6,479 nucleotides of DNA from Bacillota bacterium (GTDB taxonomy: Bacteria; Bacillota; Clostridia; Acetivibrionales; DSM-1351), in assembly GCA_023426005.1 (NCBI GenBank), contig JAFABO010000092.1:1-6479 (forward strand). The letters are read 5' to 3'. Numbering within the stretch: position 1 is the first letter of the stretch; each line of letters opens with the position of its first letter. A program made the translations under genes and the position numbers. Positions 1 to 5,144 of this stretch are shown in pieces. Below the pieces are notes generated by a model. It worked only from the letters and a program-made list of their open reading frames with translations. It made no database searches and was not told where the DNA came from.

Positions 1-127
1 GACCGAGGAAATGAAAATGTATTACCCGTTAGGCTGCTATGATCCTGATTTTGCGCTGGTGAAATTCACGGCGCATAAGGCTAACTACTATCATGGCCTT
101 AAGAACTATGATTTTGACATTGAATAA
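1..127 (+). CDS. Pyridoxamine 5'-phosphate oxidase-like (general stress protein 26 type) protein, C-terminal end only
   Basis: Only the last 41 codons are in the window; the frame starts at base 2 and stops with TAA at 125-127. The visible tail reads MYYPLGCYDPDFALVKFT (residues 6-23 of the fragment), then NYYHGLKNYDFDIE at the end. A 'yyP-G--DPDf-l-kft' block followed by 'YYhgl' is, from memory of the family, the typical C-terminus of small split-barrel flavin-binding proteins of the pyridoxamine-phosphate-oxidase/general stress 26 group found in Clostridia. These usually bind FMN or a related cofactor, and most have no proven reaction. The N-terminal half, which would hold the flavin contacts, is outside the window, so the exact subfamily and function cannot be judged. 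The gene has no evident link to the nickel genes, which start from their own promoter. Confidence 0.72.
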   Translation, partial: TEEMKMYYPLGCYDPDFALVKFTAHKANYYHGLKNYDFDIE

Positions 128-187
128 TTCCGGTATACATAGAAATAATCTTATTGATATAGTCATGCCTCATAGTAAATTGTCCGT

Positions 188-216
188 TTGACACGAAAAA
201 AATTTTATTATAGAAT
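188..216 (+). promoter_or_regulatory. Sigma-A-type promoter of the cbiM-cbiQ unit
   Basis: TTGACA at 188-193 is a perfect -35 box. It is separated by exactly 17 bp (A/T-rich) from TAGAAT at 211-216, one mismatch from TATAAT. The predicted start point is near 222-224, giving an untranslated leader of about 175 nt before the cbiM ATG. It is the best-scoring promoter by eye in the window. Confidence 0.75.
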
Positions 217-330
217 AACTATGAAAATGAGATCAGGAAGGTCTCAGCTGCAACAAGATATTTTTATACATACGGCATTTGCTCAGTATGTTATTTGATT
301 TTTCTTAAAAGTACCAATTGTTAAAACTCA

Positions 331-375
331 ATTAGACCCATGAAGGGCTAGCAGACTAACCCTTATGGGTCTAAT
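331..375 (+). promoter_or_regulatory. Long hairpin/inverted repeat in the cbiM leader (candidate operator or RNA control element)
   Basis: The left arm at 331-347 (ATTAGACCCATGAAGGG) pairs with the right arm at 360-375 (CCCTTATGGGTCTAAT). This gives 16 base pairs with a single bulged G at 342 and a 12-nt loop. The right arm ends 8 nt before the GAGGAGAG Shine-Dalgarno region (384-391) of cbiM. No run of T follows, so it is not a standard intrinsic terminator. It may be a protein-binding dyad or an RNA structure that acts on translation or mRNA stability. A metal-responsive role is inferred only from its position before a metal importer. Confidence 0.5.
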
Positions 376-398
376 ATTATGTAGAGGAGAGTTTTATT

Positions 399-1403
399 AT
401 GCATATGGGAGACGTTTTGATATCTCCGGGGGTCGGAGGTACAATGCTGGCTGCGGCTGTGGGAGTGGCAGCTGTTTCAATCAAAAAAGTAAAGGAGATG
501 GATGAGAAAAAGCTTCCCTTGATGGGAGTAATGGCAGCCTTTGTTTTTGCATCGCAGATGATCAATTTTACCATACCGGGAACCGGCTCCAGCGGACATC
601 TGGGCGGAGGACTGCTGCTGGCAATACTGTTAGGGCCTTACGCGGGATTTTTATCCATGGCTGCAATACTGCTCATTCAGGCCTTGTTTTTTGCCGACGG
701 AGGCTATCTGGCCTATGGCTGCAATTTGATAAACATGGGTTTTTATGCCTGTTTTATTGCATATCCGCTTATATATAAATTTATTACCAGGGCTAAGATG
801 TCAAGGACAAGAGTAATCGTCGGAAGTATTGCGGCAAGCGTTATAGGCCTTCAGCTGGGAGCCTTCAGTGTTGTGCTGGAAACCCTGCTGTCGGGAAAAA
901 CAGAATTGCCCTTTTCACAATTTGCGGGAGTCATGCAGGGAATACATCTTGCAATAGGGCTTGTGGAGGGAATTGTCACAGCGGCAGTAGTATCCTTTGT
1001 TCTGAAGGTAAGACCCGATATTGTGGGAGAAGCTGCCCCAAATAGCGGCAGGAAAAGCAATAAGACAATTATAGTAGGTTTTCTTGCAGCAGCCCTTGTT
1101 CTGGGAGGAATAGTATCCCTGTTTGCTTCGGCAAATCCCGACGGCCTGGAATGGTCGGTGGGAAAGGTAACGGGAGCGGAGCTCCAGGGGAATTCACAAG
1201 TACATGAAGCCCTTGAAAAAGCCCAGGAAAAGACGGCTATTCTTCCGGATTATGGTTTCAGGGATCAGACGGACACAGGCGGTGAAGCTGCCGGTACGGT
1301 GGTTTCAGGTATTGTAGGTTCAGGAATCACACTTGGAGTGATCGTACTGATAGGCTTTGTGATAAAATACTTTAAGAGAAGGAAGCCGGGGCGGATCGGA
1401 TGA
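399..1403 (+). CDS. cbiM: Nickel/cobalt ECF transporter substrate-binding membrane protein CbiM with fused CbiN-like PDGLE domain
   Basis: This is the substrate-capturing (S) subunit of an ECF-type importer for Ni2+ or Co2+ in the cytoplasmic membrane. The 334-residue protein starts MHMGDVLISP; ATG 399 is preceded by GAGGAGAG at 384-391. Family knowledge (CbiM/NikM structures) puts the metal site at the free N-terminus, His2 and a His near residue 67. Here His2 and His67 (in SGHLGGG) are both present, and His183 (GIHLAIG) also sits in a conserved block. Residues 1-205 are the polytopic CbiM core. Residues 222-326 form a second part with two membrane segments (about 223-243 and 304-323) around an outer loop holding NPDGLEWS (246-253) and DYGF (284-287). 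That part corresponds to CbiN/NikN, so no separate cbiN is needed. cbiQ follows closely and cbiO lies further down. CooT downstream favours nickel, but the sequence alone does not exclude cobalt. Confidence 0.93.
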   Translation: MHMGDVLISPGVGGTMLAAAVGVAAVSIKKVKEMDEKKLPLMGVMAAFVFASQMINFTIPGTGSSGHLGGGLLLAILLGPYAGFLSMAAILLIQALFFADGGYLAYGCNLINMGFYACFIAYPLIYKFITRAKMSRTRVIVGSIAASVIGLQLGAFSVVLETLLSGKTELPFSQFAGVMQGIHLAIGLVEGIVTAAVVSFVLKVRPDIVGEAAPNSGRKSNKTIIVGFLAAALVLGGIVSLFASANPDGLEWSVGKVTGAELQGNSQVHEALEKAQEKTAILPDYGFRDQTDTGGEAAGTVVSGIVGSGITLGVIVLIGFVIKYFKRRKPGRIG

Positions 1404-1431
1404 TCAGCCTCGTATGGAGATGGAGACGCAG

Positions 1432-2238
1432 ATGACAGATATAATAGGTTCGGTAATGGAAATAAAGCATATTGACGAGCTTTCAAAACAGAAAAATCCT
1501 GTAAATAATATTCATCCTCTTTTCAAACTGATCCTCACATTGGTTTATATTTGCGTTCTCGCCTCCTTCAGCAGGTATGAGGTTATCGGACTTCTGCCTT
1601 TTTTCCTTTATCCTGTGGTAATTATACTGGTATGTGATATTCCGTTAAGTAAAATTTTTAAAAGGGTTCTTTTTATAGAACCCTTTATAGTAATTACCGG
1701 AATACTCAATCCGGTTTTTGATAAAAGTTTGGTTGAAATAGGCGGCTTTGTGGTGTCGGGGGGCTGGCTTACCTTTTTTTCACTGGTCGTCAGGAGCACA
1801 CTTATGGTGACGGCAGGCTTCCTGCTGATTGCTACCGCAGGTATAGATGATATTGCCAAAACCTTAAGCCTGTTAAAGGTCCCGTCGGTGTTCGTCCTAT
1901 TGTTCCTATTGACCTACAGGTATATTTTTGTGCTTATGGACGAGGCGGGCAGATTGCTGAAAGCGTACTATATGAGAGCTCCAGGTCAATCTGGAATAAA
2001 GGTAAGAGTTTGGGGCTCCATGGTAGGGCAACTGCTGATAAGAACTTATAACCGCGCTCAGACCATTTATCAGTCAATGGTTCTGAAGGGTTACAGCGGC
2101 AGGTATAATTCTGCGGCGGGAAAGCGGGTAAAGACCGGGGATGTGGTTTATTTTGCACTGTGGCTGGCATTTATTGCGGCAGTGCGCATATACAATATAC
2201 CGCTCCTGATTTCTGCACTGGTGGCCTGGAATATCTAA
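1432..2238 (+). CDS. cbiQ: Energy-coupling factor transmembrane protein CbiQ (T component)
   Basis: This is the integral membrane coupling subunit that links the metal-binding CbiM to the CbiO ATPase. It has several hydrophobic segments and the two cytoplasmic coupling-helix signatures of the EcfT/CbiQ family: YYMRAPG (Met-Arg-Ala at 181-183, numbered from this start) and SMVLKGYSGRY (Lys-Gly-Tyr at 219-221, in place of the common Arg-Gly-Phe/Tyr). The length of 268 residues is normal for the family. The start is uncertain because in-frame ATGs lie at 1414, 1420, 1432 and 1456. I chose 1432 because GGAGA at 1422-1426 sits 5 nt before it, whereas 1414 has only a poor site. The choice of 1414 would add six residues (MEMETQ). 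The gap to the cbiM stop is under 30 bp, so the two genes are almost certainly cotranscribed. Confidence 0.92.
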   Translation: MTDIIGSVMEIKHIDELSKQKNPVNNIHPLFKLILTLVYICVLASFSRYEVIGLLPFFLYPVVIILVCDIPLSKIFKRVLFIEPFIVITGILNPVFDKSLVEIGGFVVSGGWLTFFSLVVRSTLMVTAGFLLIATAGIDDIAKTLSLLKVPSVFVLLFLLTYRYIFVLMDEAGRLLKAYYMRAPGQSGIKVRVWGSMVGQLLIRTYNRAQTIYQSMVLKGYSGRYNSAAGKRVKTGDVVYFALWLAFIAAVRIYNIPLLISALVAWNI

Positions 2239-2292
2239 AACGTATATAGTCCGGCAATATATTTCATACAGAATAAGGCAAATGTCAAATTG

Positions 2293-2324
2293 AAGGCAAG
2301 GAGAAATGCTTTGCTTTTTATTTT
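2293..2324 (+). terminator. Probable intrinsic terminator after cbiQ
   Basis: AAGGCAAGG (2293-2301) can pair with CTTTGCTTT (2309-2317), giving 9 pairs of which two are G-T, around a 7-nt loop. A T-rich tract follows (2315-2324, TTTTTATTTT). The stem is only moderately stable, so termination may be partial. It is consistent with the new promoter found before cbiO. Confidence 0.5.
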
Positions 2325-2325
2325 G

Positions 2326-2337
2326 TCCAAATTTGGA
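2326..2337. promoter_or_regulatory. 12-bp perfect palindrome between cbiQ and cbiO
   Basis: TCCAAATTTGGA is a perfect 12-bp palindrome directly after the terminator T-tract and about 95 bp upstream of the cbiO -35 box. It could be a repressor or activator site, but its distance from the promoter makes this weak, and a chance A/T-rich palindrome is possible. No known regulator motif was recognised. Confidence 0.25.
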
Positions 2338-2430
2338 TATATTTTTTAATTATTGCATATTCCCGGGTGCAGGTTTCCGGTAAATATTCCGGATGGATAT
2401 GTGGGATAATTATAAAGTTTTCAATTGTTA

Positions 2431-2459
2431 TTGATAAGTTATCCGCGATTGTTTAAAAT
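2431..2459 (+). promoter_or_regulatory. Sigma-A-type promoter before cbiO
   Basis: TTGATA (2431-2436) and TAAAAT (2454-2459) are separated by 17 bp, each one mismatch from consensus. The start would fall near 2466, leaving a leader of about 32 nt to the cbiO ATG. It suggests that cbiO and the downstream DUF3842/cooT/TPR genes can be expressed apart from cbiM-cbiQ. Confidence 0.55.
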
Positions 2460-2497
2460 TAAGGATGATATAAACTTCGAGCAGTGAAAGGAAGATT

Positions 2498-3259
2498 ATG
2501 AGCCATCATAAAGTTGAACTTAAAGAGGTAAGCTTCTCATATGCCGACGGACATCAGGCTCTGGACAATGTTTCCTTCCTGCTGGGCCATGGTGAGTCTG
2601 TTGGAATAGTGGGTGCCAACGGAGCGGGAAAATCCACTCTTTTATCTGTTTTGACAGGAATACAGTTTCCTCAGCAGGGAACTGTCAGAGTTGGGGATCT
2701 GCCGGTCAATAAAAAGACCCTGTCAGAGGTGAGGCGAAGTGTTGGTCTGGTTTTCCAGGAGCCTGACGACCAGCTGTTTATGACCTCGGTATATGATGAT
2801 GTTGCTTTTGGTCCCAGAAATTACAAGCTGGACGAAGAGGAAGTCGACCGGAGAGTAATGGAAGCTCTTGAAGAGGTGGGGATTACCCATCTGAAGGACA
2901 GACCTCCCTATAAGCTCTCTGGAGGCGAAAAGCGTCTGGCTGCCATTGCGGCAGTTATTTCAATGAAGCCCGATATATTGATTATGGATGAACCGACCGC
3001 ATCTTTGGACCCCAAAGCAAGAAGAAAAATAATGAATATCCTGAAAGGTTTCAGCCATACAAAAATAATTACAAGTCATGATCTTGATATGATTATGGAT
3101 ATGTGTGCAAGGACAATTGTTCTGAAGCAGGGTAAAGTGGCAGCAGACGGCAATACCCGGGAAATATTGAGCAATGAAAAGCTGATGGAGGAATGCGGCC
3201 TTGAAATACCCCTGGCACTCCAGAATTGTCCTGTATGCCGGTCGTCAAAAGCAATTTAA
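2498..3259 (+). CDS. cbiO: Nickel/cobalt ECF transporter ATP-binding protein CbiO
   Basis: This is the cytoplasmic ATPase that powers the CbiM/CbiQ importer. All ABC motifs are intact in the 253-residue protein: Walker A GANGAGKS at 39-46, Q-loop Gln87 in VFQEPDDQLF, signature LSGGEKR at 140-146, Walker B ILIMDEP at 160-166 with catalytic Glu165, D-loop SLD at 169-171 and switch His194 (TSHDLD). The QEPDDQLF segment is typical of the CbiO/EcfA group rather than of other ABC ATPases. The start ATG has AAGGAAG just upstream (2488-2494). An oddity is the C-terminus, which ends NCPVCRSSKAI with Cys244 and Cys247 in a CPxC arrangement that could bind a metal or form a disulfide. The gene is separated from cbiQ by 259 bp holding a terminator and a promoter, which is unusual because cbiQ and cbiO are normally adjacent. 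Confidence 0.93.
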   Translation: MSHHKVELKEVSFSYADGHQALDNVSFLLGHGESVGIVGANGAGKSTLLSVLTGIQFPQQGTVRVGDLPVNKKTLSEVRRSVGLVFQEPDDQLFMTSVYDDVAFGPRNYKLDEEEVDRRVMEALEEVGITHLKDRPPYKLSGGEKRLAAIAAVISMKPDILIMDEPTASLDPKARRKIMNILKGFSHTKIITSHDLDMIMDMCARTIVLKQGKVAADGNTREILSNEKLMEECGLEIPLALQNCPVCRSSKAI

Positions 3260-3321
3260 TATTATAATATTTAAATGAATTTGGGTAATCAGTGCTCACC
3301 TGAAAAAGAAATGGAGAGAAG

Positions 3322-3750
3322 ATGAGAATAGCGGTTATAGACGGGCAGGGCGGAGGAATCGGCAAGCTTATTGTGGAAAAGCTTCGCATTGCCTTTGGAA
3401 ATGACATCGGTATATTGGCTATGGGCACCAATGCACTGGCAGCATCTTTGATGCTGAAGGCCGGAGCAAATGAAGGGGCTTCGGGAGAAAATGCCATTGT
3501 GTACAATGCTCCTAAAGTTGATATAATTATAGGTTCGATTGGGATAGTATGTGCTAATTCCATGCTGGGAGAACTGACACCCGCAATGGCAAGGGCAATA
3601 TCGGAAAGTGATGCGGCAAAAGTGCTGATTCCCCTTAACAGATGCAATATATTGGTTGCAGGCATAAAAGAGGAACCGCTTCCCCATTACATAGACGATG
3701 CCATTGAAATAGTGGGAAAACTGCTGGGGGATATGCCCCGCGGGAATTGA
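3322..3750 (+). CDS. DUF3842 family protein, possible partner of the nickel importer
   Basis: This 142-residue soluble protein belongs to a family of unknown function that I recognise as DUF3842. It begins MRIAVIDGQGGGIGK; the glycine-rich turn after a first beta-strand (residues 8-14, GQGGGIG) resembles a nucleotide or dinucleotide phosphate-binding loop in a Rossmann-like fold. Other blocks that look family-conserved are GTNALA (35-40), GANEGASGENAIV (48-60), VDIIIGSIGIV (66-76), LIPLNRCN (102-109) and PLPHYIDDAIE (119-129). Cys77, Cys108 and His122 are possible metal ligands, although this is speculation. There is no signal peptide or membrane span. GGAG at 3313-3316 lies 5 nt before the ATG. 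The gene sits 62 bp after cbiO with no terminator between them, so cotranscription is likely, and a role in nickel handling or sensing is an inference from context only. Confidence 0.85.
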   Translation: MRIAVIDGQGGGIGKLIVEKLRIAFGNDIGILAMGTNALAASLMLKAGANEGASGENAIVYNAPKVDIIIGSIGIVCANSMLGELTPAMARAISESDAAKVLIPLNRCNILVAGIKEEPLPHYIDDAIEIVGKLLGDMPRGN

Positions 3751-3807
3751 GCAGGTAACCTCCTTTTTTCGTCACATTGCGATAAAGGATAATTACTTAC
3801 ATAACAT

Positions 3808-3846
3808 TTTGTGGCCACAAATGTGGCTCAAAGCCATAAATGGCTT
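3808..3846 (+). promoter_or_regulatory. Cluster of short inverted repeats before cooT, abutting its Shine-Dalgarno site
   Basis: Three nested dyads lie in 39 bases. TTTGTGGCCACAAA (3808-3821) is a perfect 14-bp palindrome. GCCACA/TGTGGC (3814-3819 with 3822-3827) has a 2-nt loop. AAGCCAT/ATGGCTT (3831-3837 with 3840-3846) also has a 2-nt loop and ends one base before the GGGGG Shine-Dalgarno (3848-3852). A competing hairpin is TGGCT/AGCCA (3824-3828 with 3832-3836). The block may be an operator with repeated TGGC half-sites or an RNA element with alternative folds. It matches no riboswitch that I recognise. Confidence 0.4.
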
Positions 3847-3857
3847 AGGGGGTTAAT

Positions 3858-4052
3858 ATGTGTGAAGCAAATGTATACCTTGTGGATGAAACAGGGAAAG
3901 AAGAATTGATCCTGGATTCGGTGGATAAAATAATTCCGGATGAAAACGGAATTACACTTGAAAATATTTACAGTGAAAGAAAAACCCTAAGGGCAAGGAT
4001 AAAACTGATGGAACTGGTGGAACATAGAATAATACTGGAGAATCTAGACTAA
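3858..4052 (+). CDS. cooT: CooT family nickel-binding protein
   Basis: This small cytoplasmic protein of 64 residues begins MCEANVYLVDETGKEEL and ends ELVEHRIILENLD, both hallmarks of the CooT family (formerly annotated as predicted RNA-binding proteins). In the characterised CooT of Rhodospirillum rubrum, a dimer binds one Ni(II) with the conserved Cys2, and the protein takes part in supplying nickel to carbon monoxide dehydrogenase. Cys2 is present here and is the only cysteine. GGGGG at 3848-3852 is the ribosome site, 5 nt before the ATG. Its place downstream of the CbiMQO importer supports nickel as the imported metal. CooT-like proteins also occur in organisms without carbon monoxide dehydrogenase, so the client enzyme is open. 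Confidence 0.88.
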   Translation: MCEANVYLVDETGKEELILDSVDKIIPDENGITLENIYSERKTLRARIKLMELVEHRIILENLD

Positions 4053-4055
4053 CTA

Positions 4056-5009
4056 ATGCACAGGACAGTGATGAATTTGTATCTTTTTATATTTAAATCT
4101 TTATACTTATTTGCGGGAGTATTGGTCAATAATTTTCCGAGGCTCTCACTGGGCTTATACAACAGGGCAATTGATATCTACCTGAAAAAGGGCTTGAATT
4201 TTGATTTTATTGAAATCCTGCTGGATATAGCTATTAATCTGGATATACTTGGAATGAAGGATCAAGCGGTGCAGTCCTATAAAAAAGCAATTGAAATTAA
4301 TCCCAATGAGGCTAGGGCGTACTACGGACTGGCCATTATTTATGACGATAGCAGAGAATTCTGCAAGGCCATCGAGTTCTACCAAAAGGCTATAGAGCTT
4401 GACCCCTACTATTCCAAAGCTTATTTCTTTATGGCCAATGCTTTCGACGAAAACGGCCAGAAGCAGGAAGCCGCCCAATATTACGAAAAAGCGGCCGAAC
4501 TTGATCCCACTCACTTTTGGGCCTTCAACAACCTGGCGGCGGTCTATGAGGAAACCGAACAGTATGATAAGGCTTTAGCTGCCATAAGAAAGGGGCTTGA
4601 GCTGGAGCCGGAGCATTTTAAAGCTCTTTTTAACGCCGGAGTGATTATGAACAGGCTGGGGTATCCCAGAAAGGCTGTCGAATATTATCAGCAGTCGCTG
4701 GAGAGGAACCCCAGGTATTCCTACACATATTTGAACCTTTCCCTGATTTATCTGGAGGAGAAAGATTATCAAAAGGCTGTCGAAGTAATATCGAAAGGTA
4801 TAAAGTATGTGCCGGAGGCATCTTTTCTATATTATAACAGGGCATGCTTTTACGTCCATATGGATATGTATGACCTGGCCGTGAGAGATTTGATAATTGC
4901 TGCAGACATGAGCCGCGAGCTTGAAGAATATATGTGGAATGACAGGGAATTGGATCCCTTAAGAGATTTGAAATTGTATAAAGAACACTTTAAAGCAACT
5001 GTATCCTGA
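4056..5009 (+). CDS. Tetratricopeptide repeat (TPR) protein of unknown role
   Basis: This 317-residue protein is made of about seven 34-residue TPR units, starting near residues 52, 86, 120, 154, 188, 222 and 256. They are recognisable from repeated 'A..YY.KAIELDP' blocks such as AIEINPNEA (77-85), AIELDPYYS (112-120) and AAELDPTHF (146-154). The tail RELDPLRDLKLYK (297-309) is a common ending for TPR arrays. The fold is a protein-binding solenoid, and no catalytic domain is attached. Residues 7-24 are hydrophobic apart from one lysine, so a membrane-associated helix or an extra, degenerate TPR helix is possible. ATG 4056 begins 3 bp after the cooT stop, which suggests translational coupling. 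ATG 4071 is a serious alternative start because AGGA at 4062-4065 is better placed. Partner and function are unknown. Confidence 0.85.
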   Translation: MHRTVMNLYLFIFKSLYLFAGVLVNNFPRLSLGLYNRAIDIYLKKGLNFDFIEILLDIAINLDILGMKDQAVQSYKKAIEINPNEARAYYGLAIIYDDSREFCKAIEFYQKAIELDPYYSKAYFFMANAFDENGQKQEAAQYYEKAAELDPTHFWAFNNLAAVYEETEQYDKALAAIRKGLELEPEHFKALFNAGVIMNRLGYPRKAVEYYQQSLERNPRYSYTYLNLSLIYLEEKDYQKAVEVISKGIKYVPEASFLYYNRACFYVHMDMYDLAVRDLIIAADMSRELEEYMWNDRELDPLRDLKLYKEHFKATVS

Positions 5010-5044
5010 TTGAAAATAAATCCGGACCGTTGTGTCAAAATGTG

Positions 5045-5101
5045 ATATAAGCCCTATTGTCAACCATGTGTTTGTATTTTAGTTGACAATAGGGCTTATA
5101 T
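5045..5101. repeat. Perfect 20-bp inverted repeat between the TPR gene and bioY
   Basis: The arm at 5045-5064 is the exact reverse complement of the arm at 5082-5101, with a 17-bp centre. The inner ends of the arms make up the BirA-type half-sites, and the outer part (ATATAAGCCCTA and its complement) goes beyond any biotin operator consensus known to me. As RNA it would fold into a very stable hairpin, which may also end or stabilise the upstream cooT-TPR transcript. No clean T-run follows. Confidence 0.8.
5057..5089. promoter_or_regulatory. BirA-type biotin operator upstream of bioY
   Basis: TTGTCAACC (5057-5065), 15 bp, then AGTTGACAA (5081-5089). This closely fits the established bacterial BirA box TTGTnAACC-N14-16-GGTTnACAA, with one mismatch at the first base of the right half. 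The right half covers the -35 box of bioY, so bound BirA with biotinyl-5'-AMP would block transcription. A second, perfect right half-site GGTTTACAA lies at 5103-5111 over the -10 region. Confidence 0.8.
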
Positions 5102-5112
5102 TGGTTTACAAT
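5083..5112 (+). promoter_or_regulatory. Promoter of bioY
   Basis: TTGACA (5083-5088) and TACAAT (5107-5112) are separated by 18 bp. A perfect TATAAT also occurs at 5118-5123, but its -35 would be the poor CTTATA at 5095-5100, so it is the second choice. Both options place the promoter within or beside the BirA operator. Confidence 0.6.
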
Positions 5113-5144
5113 ACCAATATAATTTACATATCGGAGGTTAACCA

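Noticed and set aside
268..291. ACATAC-N12-GTATGT dyad as a NikR site.
   Set aside because: The known E. coli NikR half-sites are GTATGA and TCATAC in the opposite order with a 16-bp gap, so neither orientation nor spacing fits.
221..298. 25-codon open frame (MKMRSGRSQL...) in the cbiM leader as a possible leader peptide.
   Set aside because: Its ATG is at about the predicted transcription start and no Shine-Dalgarno site precedes it or the ATG at 227; no telling run of regulatory codons is present.
223..398. Cobalamin (B12) or NiCo riboswitch in the cbiM leader.
   Set aside because: No B12-box (GCCACTG-like) sequence and no resemblance to the four-way-junction NiCo element as I remember it; only simple hairpins are seen.
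3093..3665. Long minus-strand open frame (190 codons) opposite cbiO and DUF3842.
   Set aside because: It overlaps two well-supported genes, its protein resembles no family, and it spans the gap between them; it is a shadow of the coding strand.
3777..3805. TTGCGA-17-CATAAC as a separate promoter for cooT.
   Set aside because: Both boxes are poor and the spacing alone is not enough; read-through from the cbiO-DUF3842 unit is simpler.
5045..5101. The 20-bp inverted repeat as a miniature transposable element (MITE).
   Set aside because: No target-site duplication is visible at its ends, it is only 57 bp long, and its inner arms are explained by the BirA operator over the bioY promoter.
5136..5144. 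GGTTAACCA near the bioY start as a third BirA half-site.
   Set aside because: It overlaps the GGAGG ribosome site, has a mismatch and has no partner at the right spacing; most likely chance.
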